From Stramenopiles sp. TOSAG23-2 (lineage: Eukaryota; Sar), in assembly GCA_900128395.1 (NCBI GenBank), contig LT649293.1, forward strand, positions 1 through 44,237: DNA of 44,237 bases, read 5' to 3'. Both the position numbers and the translations under genes were made by a program. Under the pieces are notes generated by a model that was not told where the DNA came from, ran no database searches, and saw nothing but the letters and a program-made list of their open reading frames with translations. Numbering within the stretch: position 1 is the first letter of the stretch; each line of letters starts with the position of its first letter. Shown here one piece after another: positions 1-10,072 of this stretch.

Positions 1-52
1 CGAGTGTAAATAATTTAATGTTTTTTATTATTATATTAACACACGTATAATT

Positions 53-114
53 TAATTTACGCATAATTTATTTTTAATTTACTCATGATAATTCCTACTC
101 TTCAAAAGAATAAC
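53..114 (-). repeat. Dispersed 3'-flank repeat, copy A
   Basis: Read on the minus strand, this stretch nearly matches 38170-38234 on the plus strand. The shared core includes 'gaagagtaggaattatcatg' followed by an A/T-rich tail; copy B carries two extra 'tg'/'gt' dinucleotides. In both places the repeat lies downstream of a gene's stop codon and in that gene's sense orientation. Here it follows the sterol-desaturase gene. The rest of 1-266 is AT-rich 3' flank with no coding signal that I can see. Confidence 0.75.
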
Positions 115-266
115 AGAGAATATCAAAAATGATATATATGTACATAAAAATTAATATTAAAACACTGTAGTAATATGCGCCGCCCAGTAACTTTTACTAA
201 AAACATTCTTCCACCACACACACGCCTGTTTTTTCCACGAATAATATATATTTTTCTCTTTTCTTT

Positions 267-1160
267 TTAATCCTTCTTCGTTTCAACATATCTAGTACCA
301 CATAAAAAATCCATCATGCCACCGACTCCGAAATTGTATTTAAATTTCTCATGATGAATATCATGTCCTTTCGCAGCAAATACATGATAACCAGAATGTG
401 CCCCAGCGGTATTAAACAACGATAAAAAAAACCAAAAGAAAGCGGTATATGGATGGCAATTTGAAAATACAGGTCCAAGTGCAACACCTAAATGATTACC
501 GATCGTAAATTCAATTGGATTGGCATACATACATGCAACCGCTGTCGGTGCTTTAAATCGATGATGTAATTTATGAATCAGTTTGTAAAGAAATGGATAA
601 TGCAAGATTCGATGAGTTATATAAAACCAAACATCCACAGTGACAATATGTACCAACATATCGAACGGAGCCCTGTACATATTAAACTCTCTCTCTGCAT
701 AATTCATCACTATATTCTCGCCACGATATCTCTGCAAGTGAAACCAAAAATACATTAATGGTAACGTAATAACCCAAGAAAACACAATCAAATTAATATT
801 TGACAAACTCACTGCTTGTAACCATTCACTAAGAGTAAAATAAGATCTGCTATCTTGAGTCTTCCAATGTTTTAATGGCAATAAATCCATAAATGTACAT
901 AGTAATGACATAGACCAATATCCAAAAAAAGCGCTGAAAAAACATATATTGACTACATGATTTTCCAACGGGTTGTAGTGAAAATTTGCATTTGTATAAT
1001 TTGCAATAGGTTCAATACTTTGAGAGTTTTCATTGATAAATTTTGGTTGAAAATAATTTTCATAAAATGGTATAACAAAATATTGCGTTGCTAATATTGA
1101 AGTAGCAATGCTAAATGGTTGAAATCCAAACATTTTTGTGGTTATCTCTGATGTTTTCAT
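267..1160 (-). CDS. Sterol desaturase / fatty-acid hydroxylase family, di-iron membrane oxidase
   Basis: The 297-residue product belongs to the ER di-iron oxidases that hydroxylate or desaturate sterols and lipids (ERG25, ERG3 and relatives). The histidine clusters that bind iron are visible: HRILH (about 183-187), HKLHH (196-200), HSGYH (255-259) and HDIHH (266-270). Several hydrophobic segments lie between residues 65 and 250, consistent with a polytopic membrane protein. The frame stays open upstream to 1409, but that extension is Asn-rich and begins with TTG. I chose the ATG at 1160, preceded by 'caacc', as the best start; an in-frame ATG at 1334 is an alternative. The exact substrate cannot be told. 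The closing pattern 'YNFGVGGMMDFLCGT' fits the family end. It is head-to-head with the kinase gene at 1713. Confidence 0.85.
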   Translation of the reverse strand: MKTSEITTKMFGFQPFSIATSILATQYFVIPFYENYFQPKFINENSQSIEPIANYTNANFHYNPLENHVVNICFFSAFFGYWSMSLLCTFMDLLPLKHWKTQDSRSYFTLSEWLQAVSLSNINLIVFSWVITLPLMYFWFHLQRYRGENIVMNYAEREFNMYRAPFDMLVHIVTVDVWFYITHRILHYPFLYKLIHKLHHRFKAPTAVACMYANPIEFTIGNHLGVALGPVFSNCHPYTAFFWFFLSLFNTAGAHSGYHVFAAKGHDIHHEKFKYNFGVGGMMDFLCGTRYVETKKD

Positions 1161-1712
1161 GGTTGATACAGGTGGGTCGTTGTTGTTGTTGTTATTGTTG
1201 TTGTAATTCTTGTTGTAGCTGTGAGGGCACCGTGTAAGTTCTTTTGTATTTGCAAAAGCACACACACGCGTGCAAAAACAAAAAAACATTGAATAATTGT
1301 TCTGTGATGTGATATAAAAAAAAAAGTTCTCCATCACAATTCCTCGTATTAGAGGGTAGCACTGCGTACCCTTCTCCTTAACTTCGCTTCTCTCCTCATT
1401 CCATTTCAACTGGAGTAAATCATATAATTAAGGTATTGTTGTTTTTGTACAAGAAGACGAACTTAATATCATATTTTTTCGTACCATTAATTAGCTCGTA
1501 GACACTAGTATACTGTAAGTATTATAGATCTACCACAACCAACACTTCTTTTTTTTTTATTTAAATAATCTCCTCGCACCCTCCATATATGTATATTGTG
1601 ACAATAACGATAAACATAGGAGTATAATTCATTTTTATCTCCCCACAAAGTTCTTCAAAATACAACATCGATATCACTAGATAAATCTGCAAATCAAAAT
1701 AATATTTACATT
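1161..1712. promoter_or_regulatory. Divergent 5' region, sterol desaturase / kinase fusion
   Basis: These 552 bases separate two divergent start codons and should hold both promoters. They contain a GTT/TTG microsatellite just upstream of the desaturase ATG (about 1174-1203) and T-rich tracts near 1548-1560. No RNA gene or other coding frame is convincing. Confidence 0.5.
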
Positions 1713-4532
1713 ATGGATGATATTAAAAAACAGGTGAGTAAAAAAAAAAAAGAAGGCGATTCTGATTTTAAACGTGGTAAAATATCTTTTGCTGCGGAAG
1801 CATATCGTTCAGCATTACGTTTGATCAATTCAACACCAGAATCTAAAAAGAAGCTAAAAGCATGGACAGCAATCATATCAGGCATGTTAAGTACATGTTA
1901 CGTGAAACAAGGTTCATGGAAAGAAGCAATTCAATTTGCTGACGATGCTATTGAATTAAGCAAAGGTAAAAATGTTAAAGCATATATAGCAAAAACTGTT
2001 GCTAGTGATAAGATAGGGGAGTTAAATGTAGCATTAGAAACAGGGACGAAAGCACTTGAATTGGATAAGTCGTTACATGAAATACAATTAATTACACATC
2101 GCTGTTCGATACTTTTAAACGGTGTAATAAAAGGACCGAAACCTCGCTCGAGTGATTTTGGACAACTATCTACTCTTGGCGAAGGTAATTACTCAGATGT
2201 TTTTAAAGTTAAGTCTATTTGGACAAATCAAATTTTTGCATTAAAAGTTTTATCTTTAGATAAAGTAAAGAAAAAAGAAAAACGTCATAAAAATATTAAA
2301 AATGAAATTATGATGGAACGAGAGGTATTATTAAATCTAAACCATCCAAACATAGTAAAATTATATCATACTTTTGGTGATGTTGCTGCGTTGTATTATT
2401 TATTTGATTATACGGAAAATATGGAAGAATTATGGAGTTTAATGTTAGGTAGTAAATCGAAAAAATATCAAATTGGTTTACAAGAAAGTTATGCTAGGTA
2501 TTTATTTGCACAATTAATTAACGGGATTGAATATTTACATCGTGAAGGTATTGTACATCGAGATTTAAAACCTGAAAATATTATGGTAAAGCCAAATGGG
2601 CATTTAATCATCATAGATTTTGGTACTTGTAAAAACTTAATAAATACAAAGTTCAATGGTCCAGAATTTGTTGGTACGGCTGAATACATGTCGCCAGAAG
2701 CTATAGATAATATAGGAACAGATACAAATTCAGATTTATGGAGTATTGGATGCATATTATACCAAATGTTACTTGGACCAGTGCCATTTAAAGGTGGTAG
2801 TGAATATTACACATTTTTAAGAGTTCAAAATGGTCTTCCATTTGATATTTATCCAGGTACAGTATCACAAGAAGGTTTAGATTTAATTATGTCGTTATTG
2901 AAGCGAGATCCGAAAAATCGTATTGGTTACCATGAGCCACCTCCAAGTCCATGTACGAGGGAAACATATAGGAACGCTATTAATTACGATATGATAAAAA
3001 AGCATTCCTTCTTCAGCACTTCATACGCTGGCCATACACCAATTAATTTCAATACGATAGAAAAAGTTGATGTGTTGAAAAATGGAAAACCACCATTGCA
3101 AACATTAACTGAATTGTATTTAGAAGGTGTTTGTGAAAGTGCAATGAAAGGTTTACGACCAAAATTATATAAATTAAACAATAAAATACGTAACAAAGTA
3201 AAGCATTACTTTAGGATAAGGCGTAAATTGAAGGAGCCTGACGTTGTCCGATTATTTTATAAAAATAGAATGGACGCAACCTTTGCAAAAATTGAAGATC
3301 GTAGCGTTCTTGGTTACAGTCAAGCCGAAGGGTGTAATTTTGTCCGTCCATTTTATTTTGTACAAGTATCACATCCATCCATTGGTATCTCATTAGATTC
3401 GCCTCAAGCTGAACGATTAAAACATTTAATTGAAGCAGTAAATAACATTAAGCCACGTCCAGCTTTTTTCATATGCATTGGAGATTTAACTGAACATAGT
3501 TGCGAAGCGGAAGATGATGAAGATAATGTTAGGTATCAGCTAGAAGTTGCTAATTACAAAACATTGCTATGTAAACTAGCACCTACAATTACTGTTATAT
3601 CCGTTGGAAGCGAGAAGAATTATGGAAAAGCTCCATTAACAGAGAACAAAATTATGCGATATCGAAAAGATTTCGGCGAGGATTATTTTAGATTTTGGAA
3701 AAGTGGTATATGTTTTATTGTTATCAACAGCGTTTTGTTAGAATCCATTAAAGATGATTTTATAGATGCAAATGATAATGTAGAAGAAACTGAAGTTGAT
3801 TCAAGCAAGGTAATGGTAAATCGTTGGAAACACTTCAATGAAAATTATAAAGATAAAACATTATGGGGGAAGCATGTCCAGTGGATTAAGCAAACGCTGT
3901 TTTTGGCACGAACAAATTCCAAACAAGCCGTTTTACTTAGTAATCATGTATTGAAAACAAACGAAGATAATAATTTGAATCCTCAATTGCCAAGTTATTA
4001 TACTGATTTTTTAATTGAAAAAATGAAGTGGAGTTATTGCAAGACTGCAATTAGTCCACATAAAACTCGAAATAGTCGGATTGTTGATAAAACAACTTCT
4101 GAAGGCTACGAGGCAAATGATATTTCATGTTTAACTACCATGGCCTCTGATGGATTCCGCTTAGTCCGTATGTTTGATGATTCTATTCGCACGGCATACC
4201 ATACGCTTGGTTCAAGTATGATAAAAACAGTCAGTCTGAAACCAGAGGATAATGTCGAAACTGTCGTCATAAATGAAGATGTTAGTAATAATAATTCATT
4301 ACAATTTAAAAATCAAACGGATTATGATGCACATTTAGATGCATTAGGAAATCAAATCGACAACGCTAAGGATGAAAAAGATATTGAAGTATCATTAGAA
4401 GGTTTAAATATCGCACCAAGTAATTTAGTTCAATTAGATAACGATATTACTAACGGTGAGGATAGTGATGATAGCGATGATGATGATGGGGAGCTTGTTG
4501 TAGAAGATGTAACCAACAAGCAGGAGAGTTAA
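1713..4532 (+). CDS. TPR / PDK1-like Ser-Thr kinase / CPPED1-like phosphatase-fold fusion
   Basis: A 939-residue, three-part protein. Residues 1-130 are TPR-like helices. Residues 149-455 are an AGC-family kinase closest to PDK1. They show GEGNYS (P-loop), FALKVL (Lys), EREV (helix C Glu), HRDLKPEN (282-289), DFGTC (302) and GTAEYMSPE, so the kinase looks catalytically complete. Where PDK1 has its autophosphorylated activation-loop Ser (N-S-F-V-G-T), this protein has Glu318 (P-E-F-V-G-T). Residues about 545-830 follow CPPED1, a calcineurin-like phosphoesterase: FYFVQVSHPS, ICIGDL, 'EDYFRFW' and a 'WIKQTL..AR' helix. The metal ligands are mostly lost: ADPQ became SHPS, GNHD became GSEK, and GHYHR became SPHKTR. 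The PH domain of animal PDK1 is absent. The acidic tail (about 915-930) is low complexity. The kinase assignment is firm; loss of phosphatase activity is inferred. Confidence 0.9.
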   Translation: MDDIKKQVSKKKKEGDSDFKRGKISFAAEAYRSALRLINSTPESKKKLKAWTAIISGMLSTCYVKQGSWKEAIQFADDAIELSKGKNVKAYIAKTVASDKIGELNVALETGTKALELDKSLHEIQLITHRCSILLNGVIKGPKPRSSDFGQLSTLGEGNYSDVFKVKSIWTNQIFALKVLSLDKVKKKEKRHKNIKNEIMMEREVLLNLNHPNIVKLYHTFGDVAALYYLFDYTENMEELWSLMLGSKSKKYQIGLQESYARYLFAQLINGIEYLHREGIVHRDLKPENIMVKPNGHLIIIDFGTCKNLINTKFNGPEFVGTAEYMSPEAIDNIGTDTNSDLWSIGCILYQMLLGPVPFKGGSEYYTFLRVQNGLPFDIYPGTVSQEGLDLIMSLLKRDPKNRIGYHEPPPSPCTRETYRNAINYDMIKKHSFFSTSYAGHTPINFNTIEKVDVLKNGKPPLQTLTELYLEGVCESAMKGLRPKLYKLNNKIRNKVKHYFRIRRKLKEPDVVRLFYKNRMDATFAKIEDRSVLGYSQAEGCNFVRPFYFVQVSHPSIGISLDSPQAERLKHLIEAVNNIKPRPAFFICIGDLTEHSCEAEDDEDNVRYQLEVANYKTLLCKLAPTITVISVGSEKNYGKAPLTENKIMRYRKDFGEDYFRFWKSGICFIVINSVLLESIKDDFIDANDNVEETEVDSSKVMVNRWKHFNENYKDKTLWGKHVQWIKQTLFLARTNSKQAVLLSNHVLKTNEDNNLNPQLPSYYTDFLIEKMKWSYCKTAISPHKTRNSRIVDKTTSEGYEANDISCLTTMASDGFRLVRMFDDSIRTAYHTLGSSMIKTVSLKPEDNVETVVINEDVSNNNSLQFKNQTDYDAHLDALGNQIDNAKDEKDIEVSLEGLNIAPSNLVQLDNDITNGEDSDDSDDDDGELVVEDVTNKQES

Positions 4533-4889
4533 TTATATGATAACACGCACACATAATATATTTTTGAGTGTAAATGTGGTGTTATATATTTAATACTCGT
4601 ACGAAGCAGTAGATAAAATAACACTTCTATTGCTGGTTTCCCCATTTTGAATGTATTTTTTTTTATTTTATTTAATATCCTTCCTCTCCAGCTCTCTCTA
4701 ATATCTATGTATATATATATTTGTAATATCATAATATATTATGATAATGAAATACCTACTTTTTCCTACATACTACACATAAAACGTAATCTTTTCTCCT
4801 TTTTTTTCTTTTCCCTTTTTAATTTCAATTATTGCTTTGCTCATTTTCTACTTATATATATGAGATTATAGCAAAAAAAGAAAATTAAA
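4533..4889. other. Convergent 3' intergenic region
   Basis: This 357-base gap between two facing stop codons is T-rich. It carries the palindrome TCGTACGA at 4597-4604, one of the TACGA/TCGTA words that recur in tail-to-tail gaps of this window. No gene is visible. Confidence 0.5.
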
Positions 4890-5684
4890 TTACATACTTT
4901 TTGGTGCATTGTAATCAAATCCAAATCTTAATGGATCATTTGTAAAAGCCAATATATAAATAATTGCGCCGAAAAGTGCACCTATAACTGGAGCAATCAT
5001 GTAAATTACTAAATTTGCTTCAAAGTTCCATGCAACAACCACAGGTGAAAATGCCCGTACAGGATTGAATGATGCACCTGTGAATGGGTATGCAAAGATT
5101 TGTAATGCACACATGGCTAAGCCAATAGCCATAGGTGCTGATACATTTTTAGCGATTACAGAACGGGTTCTGCATGTATTTGTTAATATAACCCAAGTTA
5201 AAAAGAAAGTGCCAAAGACTTCAAATACGAAACCACTGCCAACTGTACTACCATAATTAAGTTGTGGCGCACCAATTTTTGTTACACCAGTTGCTGCATT
5301 TGGAATCGTAGCAACTACTAAAGCAGCGCCAAACAGCCCACCAGCAAATTGTGCTATCAAGAAAAAAATGACACGACTGATGTCTTTACCATTCTTTTCT
5401 GAACCCCATTGATAACGCCCATGTGATGCATTCGTCAAGCCAATAGCTAAAGTAACAGCTGGGTTCATATAACCAACACCATATCTTGTAGTAATTTGTG
5501 TTAAATAAAGTAATACTGTATACGCTAAACCTTGTGTTAACGCAATAACAACTAGTCGCGGTGAGTTCAATTCATCGAATGTTACATTACCAGTGGATGT
5601 AACTATACCACAACATATGAATACATATAATGCGGTTGCTAGAAATTCTGTAAATACAGCCCTCCATTCAGTTTGGTCTGGCAT
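4890..5684 (-). CDS. Aquaporin (MIP family channel)
   Basis: A 264-residue major intrinsic protein with six hydrophobic segments, the usual length for the family. The first pore motif is NPA (residues 74-76, in YMNPAVTLA). The second is NPV rather than NPA (207-209), followed by the pore Arg210 in FNPVRAFSP. This should be a water or small-solute channel in the plasma membrane or an internal membrane. The Ala-to-Val change in the second box also occurs in some natural aquaporins, so it does not imply loss of function. Start ATG 5684 has A at -3. A 120-bp piece of this gene (5330-5449, about residues 80-119) occurs again, identical, inside the DDX52 gene at 8832-8951. The gene is tail-to-tail with the kinase fusion and head-to-head with the secreted-protein gene. 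Confidence 0.95.
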   Translation of the reverse strand: MPDQTEWRAVFTEFLATALYVFICCGIVTSTGNVTFDELNSPRLVVIALTQGLAYTVLLYLTQITTRYGVGYMNPAVTLAIGLTNASHGRYQWGSEKNGKDISRVIFFLIAQFAGGLFGAALVVATIPNAATGVTKIGAPQLNYGSTVGSGFVFEVFGTFFLTWVILTNTCRTRSVIAKNVSAPMAIGLAMCALQIFAYPFTGASFNPVRAFSPVVVAWNFEANLVIYMIAPVIGALFGAIIYILAFTNDPLRFGFDYNAPKSM

Positions 5685-6460
5685 GTTTCTTAATTTTTTA
5701 TCTAGTATATTATACTATTTATGATTAAATATCTATATGATACTTAACTGTTAGACAATTATATAATCGTATATCTATATATATATGCCAATTAATTTAT
5801 CTTTTTTTATGAATGATAATTGTTACAACTAAATTTCTTTGAATTGTTTCCAATTGTGTTTGTGTAGTATCATACAGACAGACAGACATTGTATGTACAT
5901 ATCATATATATATATTTGGATCTGGTGCCAATTATTATTATTAATCTAATTAAACAACTTGTACAAAAATAATAAATAAATATGATGATGATGATGATAT
6001 TCACACAGTATTCCTGTGGTATTACATGGTACCAGGTAGTAGAATTAGAAAAAAGATTTAGATTGATGCTGGATTGCCAGATTGCCATCTATGGCCAGTT
6101 AGTTGTTACCTGGTATTAAATATCGAGTGAATAGCATTGTATATTAAAATGATGATAACCATGATAGCAAAAAAAATCGTCGTCTATGTACTTACCCCGT
6201 ATACTTATATTAGATTAAAAAATCGACATGTACATATAGGAGAGCTAACGAAACAACTATACAAAACAGTACAAAATATATCATTCCTCATTTTGATCTA
6301 AAAAACTACTAAAAAGGGAGGGGATTAATCAACAAATAGCGATTATATAAACATATTTACATTTGTAACACATATATATATAATAGTAAATACAATTTAA
6401 TTCTTTTATATATTACATATATATGTACAATTGAAAGGAGGATAGGAAAAAAGAATAAAA
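5685..6460. promoter_or_regulatory. Divergent 5' region, aquaporin / secreted protein
   Basis: These 776 bases lie between two start codons. They include a GAT microsatellite near 5982-5998. Around 6028-6115 there is a cluster of TGCCAG/GGCCAG/ACCAGG-type words, including 'taccaggtagta' and a later inverted 'ttacctggta', which could be factor-binding sites. Short frames here have no protein-like composition. Confidence 0.4.
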
Positions 6461-7594
6461 ATGATGAAATATATTGTATTCGCATTAATAGTATTGATAG
6501 GAACCACCCATGGTGCAGATACACGCACTGGTGCTGCACCACCAACCATGAGAGCTAAAGATTTAAACTTGATAGTTGACGCAGATGGTCTTGGAAAAGC
6601 AGATTTAACTTTTCAACTTGGTTCAGAAACGAAAAATATGTATAAGATAGTACATACTTCAGAAGAGAACGATGTGTTAAATGTCAAATTGGATGATGGT
6701 TCTGCAGTTTTGAAAATCATGGGTGCTTCATCTGGTAAAACATTAGGAGAAGCAGCAACTACTTTACTTGAAACGGAACGTCTAAACAAGGCGAAAAAAG
6801 CTTTAAATAAACTAAACAACAACAACCATAAACGTTCGTTGTTGCAAGCTGACGACAAGTTGGTGCAAACAGTTGCAGAAAAATCAGAAAATATTTCTTA
6901 CAGTCGTATGATCGTAGCACCAAAAGGGAAATTAAGTACCAATGGAAAAATTCAATCTTTACAAGATGGAAAAGTAACCGTGCAAAACGAGAATCAATGG
7001 AAAATGGTAGTGGAGGAAGATTTCACGAAAGGTACTGTTGAGGAGTGGGTACGTGAAACTGGCCAAGATATGAATATTAGTGTTAATGATCAAGTCTCCA
7101 CATGTGCTAAATTTCCACATGGCGACTCTGATTACTTTTTAGGTGCATTCTCGAACGTTCGTGTGAAGAAAACTTTCGCATTGCCATTTCATGAACAAGT
7201 ACGTATAACGGCACGTGTTCATTTCCTAGACATGTGGGAAGGTGAAATAATGTATTTAAAAACTGATAATGGTTTAAAATGGAGTAGAGCACATAAATGG
7301 TGTAAAGAATTCCCAGAGAAGAAATGCCAGCCAACATCTGTTATTGAAACAGGTGCATTAGATTCATGTGGCGACCCAAACTTTTCGGATACACTGTCCG
7401 TACCAGTAGATATTTCCTTCCCTGCTGAAGGTAAAAGTGGCGTAACACTCGAGTTCGGTGGTGTATTAACTGATGGTAATACATGTAAAACGAAACAAGA
7501 TTGTGCAAAAAATAGTTTTGAATGTAATCAAGGTTTTTGTGTAAATACAAAAGCAACTTGGGGGTTAGATGATGTGAGGATTTATATAAAGTAA
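6461..7594 (+). CDS. Secreted protein with signal peptide and C-terminal Cys-containing beta-sandwich-like domain
   Basis: A 377-residue product. Residues 1-18 (MMKYIVFALIVLIGTTHG) are a clear signal peptide, so it should be secreted or surface-exposed. Residues 20-150 are Lys/Asn-rich and without recognised domain. Residues about 185-377 look like an extracellular lectin- or MAM-like beta-sandwich: 'EEDFTKGTVEEW' near its start, 'GALDSCGDPNFSDTLSVPVD', and a closing 'WGLDDVRIYIK'. It holds Cys pairs, and the insert 'CKTKQDCAKNSFECNQGFC' resembles a small disulphide knot. I do not recognise a named family and propose no ligand. The ATG follows an A-rich leader with a second in-frame ATG right after it. 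Its 3' end faces DDX52. Confidence 0.8.
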   Translation: MMKYIVFALIVLIGTTHGADTRTGAAPPTMRAKDLNLIVDADGLGKADLTFQLGSETKNMYKIVHTSEENDVLNVKLDDGSAVLKIMGASSGKTLGEAATTLLETERLNKAKKALNKLNNNNHKRSLLQADDKLVQTVAEKSENISYSRMIVAPKGKLSTNGKIQSLQDGKVTVQNENQWKMVVEEDFTKGTVEEWVRETGQDMNISVNDQVSTCAKFPHGDSDYFLGAFSNVRVKKTFALPFHEQVRITARVHFLDMWEGEIMYLKTDNGLKWSRAHKWCKEFPEKKCQPTSVIETGALDSCGDPNFSDTLSVPVDISFPAEGKSGVTLEFGGVLTDGNTCKTKQDCAKNSFECNQGFCVNTKATWGLDDVRIYIK

Positions 7595-7908
7595 AATAAT
7601 ATATATTACATATTCGTATATATTATATATATATATACACTTCGTATATTAATATTTATGCGCAGATCATTTTATATATATTCTCGTAATATTTACATTC
7701 GTATTACTTAACACGAGAAGTGTAAAATTATTATTATAAAAACTTATGGGCATAGATTTTAAGCTTAACCATCATTATTAATATTACACGAATATTATGA
7801 TACACACGAATATTTTATTTTTTTATAAAAACAGATATTTTAAAATATTAATCTTGTGATGCGCGCTCTTTCTTCTTATCATACGTAATTTTTTTCTTCT
7901 TGACCCTC
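7595..7908. other. Convergent 3' intergenic region
   Basis: This gap has several TTCGTA/ACGAA words (for example 7613-7619, 7641-7647, 7699-7703) and an 'acacgagaag' box. On the minus strand, 7910-7848 is an open, Lys-rich frame that could be the true C-terminus of DDX52 after a one-base frameshift. Confidence 0.45.
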
Positions 7909-10072
7909 TCAATGTTTGGAAAATTTCCTTCTTTTATTATTACGTTTTTTCTTATCATATCCACTTGTAGTACTAATCTGTTCACGCTTCGGTGCATATT
8001 TTTTCATGTATCTTTTTTCATTCTTATTCGTTTTTTTTAACTTTAACATCCAATCTGGCACATCATCACAACCACTTATTTTCATTACATTTGCAATACT
8101 TCTTAAATATTTCATGTCATTTTCCGTGAAAAAAGTAATTGCTTTGCCTTTACGCCCAGCACGCCCAGTACGTCCAATACGATGTACATAACTGACGGTA
8201 CTTTGTGGAAAATCATAATTAATAACACAATTCACTCCTTTGAAATCCATACCACGTGCCATTAAATCGGTGGCGATCAATACCCAGATTTCACCAATAC
8301 GAAATTTCTTAATGATGGTATCACGTTGATTTTTGGTTCTATCAGCATGTATTACATCCACATTTATGCCATCGTATACTAATTCTTTATATAATGCAGT
8401 TGCACGATCTTTACTTTGTACAAACATGATGACAGGCGGTGTCATACCACCTTCTTGAATAAGTTGTCTCATGGCAATTAATTTGCCTTCTTCACGACCA
8501 ACAAATACCAATTTCTGCTCGATAGTTTCAGTCGCAGCACCACGTTGTCCAATTTGCACACGCACTGGATCGATTAAAACAGATTTCACCAACTCTTCAA
8601 TACCTTCAGGCATGGTTGCACTAAACATACTACGTTGCAACTGCTTTTGTTCCTCCACTGTTGTACCACATGCATTTATAATCTCATCAACTTGTTCCAA
8701 AAATCCATCTTCAAATAATTTATCAGCTTCATCTAATATTAAACATTTTAAATCTTTCAATGATAATAAATTTTCTTTTAACACTGTTAATAAACGTAGT
8801 GGTGTTGCAATCAATAAATCAAATTGTTGCCTAGCTATTGGCTTGACGAATGCATCACATGGGCGTTATCAATGGGGTTCAGAAAAGAATGGTAAAGACA
8901 TCAGTCGTGTCATTTTTTTCTTGATAGCACAATTTGCTGGTGGGCTGTTTGCTATGATTCGATAATAATTTTACAGATGATAAAACCGATGCTTTAAACT
9001 TTTTTCCAAAACTTAATCTTTGAAAATCACGAAAAATTTGTCCAGCGAGTTCTCTAGTAGGTGTTAATACTAATGCTTTCGTTGTTGCTACGGTCATTGA
9101 ATCAACTGTTGATTGTTTATTTTTTCTAATAGATGCATTGATATTGCTTACAGGTCGCTTTAAAACATGACCGATTAATGGTATTAAAAACGCTGCGGTT
9201 TTACCACTACCAGTTGGTGCAACAGCTACAATGTCTCTTCCATCCATCATGACGGGTATTGCTTGCATTTGTATTGGAGTTGGTTCTTTATATCTAGAAC
9301 TTTCAATATTGCTTAATAATATTCTACGTACATGTTCATCTTTTTTTCCACCATGAAAGTAAATCGATTCAAATGTTTCAGCTGGTTTTGGTATCATATT
9401 ACCTTTGACATGAATGCGCATACGGCGCCTAAATGCATTTATTAATTCTAATTGATGTTTCAATTCATTTGTTTTGTCATTTATATTTCTAGATCCTGTT
9501 TTTTTATTTCCATTTTTGTTTACATTGTTATCACTATGGGATGGCTGATCTTTCCAACCACGAGATTCAGTTGTGTTGGCACTGTACATAGATATTTTAT
9601 TTAAACCATCATCATCATCATCATCATCAGAGCTATGCATATCACCAGCTTGATCACCTCCCTTTCGTTTCGATTTCTTCTTCTTCTTCTTCTTCTTTTT
9701 TGATTTTTTATGTTTACCACCACTATCTTTTTCCTCATCATCCGAGGGCCAACTTATAATTGATTTTCCCATACCATTATTTGTGTTCTGTTTCGAATTA
9801 TTTTGCTTCTTCTTCTCCTTTTTCCCTTTATTTTGTTCCGATGGTTCCCTGTTGTTAAAATTATTATCATCAAAAGTATCATTATTGAAAAAATCTATAG
9901 TTTCAGCTGGTGTAATTTCCTTTTGTCCATTATTATTATTGAAAAAATCAAGTTGATTTCTACTTTCTTGACTTCTTTTTTGACCAGAATTGAATAATTC
10001 AATTTGTTCACCAAATCTTTTCTTATTAAATCTGGCACCAGCATTTAATGAATTGAACAATGCATCTTCCAT
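7909..10072 (-). CDS. DDX52: DEAD-box RNA helicase, DDX52/Rok1 type, interrupted by an inserted aquaporin fragment
   Basis: This is an ATP-dependent RNA helicase; the yeast Rok1 and human DDX52 proteins act in nucleolar 18S rRNA maturation. The N-terminal 210 residues are disordered, with Asn, Lys and Asp runs. Core motifs follow: Q motif EPTPIQMQ, motif I APTGSGKT, Ia PTRELAGQ, then after the break Ib TPLRL, II DEADKLFEDG, III SAT, IV MFVQSK and VI HRIGRTGRAGRKG. 'FVGREEGKLIAMRQL' and 'ISTTSGYDKKK' are DDX52-like. A 120-bp aquaporin fragment (8832-8951, antisense to this gene) lies between Ia and Ib. It puts the two halves in different frames and brings stop codons. The insert has no GT...AG ends, so it does not look like an intron. 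A further frameshift near 7915 may hide a longer C-terminus. Either the gene is recently broken or the assembly is wrong here. Confidence 0.88.
8832..8951 (+). repeat. 120-bp copy of the aquaporin coding sequence inside DDX52
   Basis: Plus-strand bases here equal the reverse complement of 5330-5449 over the full 120 bases, with no difference seen. They encode aquaporin residues about 80-119 on the plus strand, opposite to DDX52. The flanks diverge at once on both sides. There is no poly(A), no target-site duplication that I can see, and no element termini. Confidence 0.95.

Noticed and set aside
267-1409. Longer desaturase starting at 1409
   Set aside because: The first codon is TTG, and the extra residues are an Asn run and flank-like sequence; ATG 1160 is a better start.
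5870-6088. Minus-strand 72-residue hydrophobic frame in the aquaporin upstream region
   Set aside because: Its Ile/Tyr runs come from AT microsatellites, and it overlaps the expected promoter.
8832-8951. Reading the helicase insert as an intron
   Set aside because: On the helicase strand it has no GT start or AG end at positions that would restore frame, and it is an exact copy of aquaporin coding sequence.
8471-8965. Plus-strand 164-residue frame
   Set aside because: It is the complement of DDX52 running into the aquaporin fragment, so it is a chance chimera.
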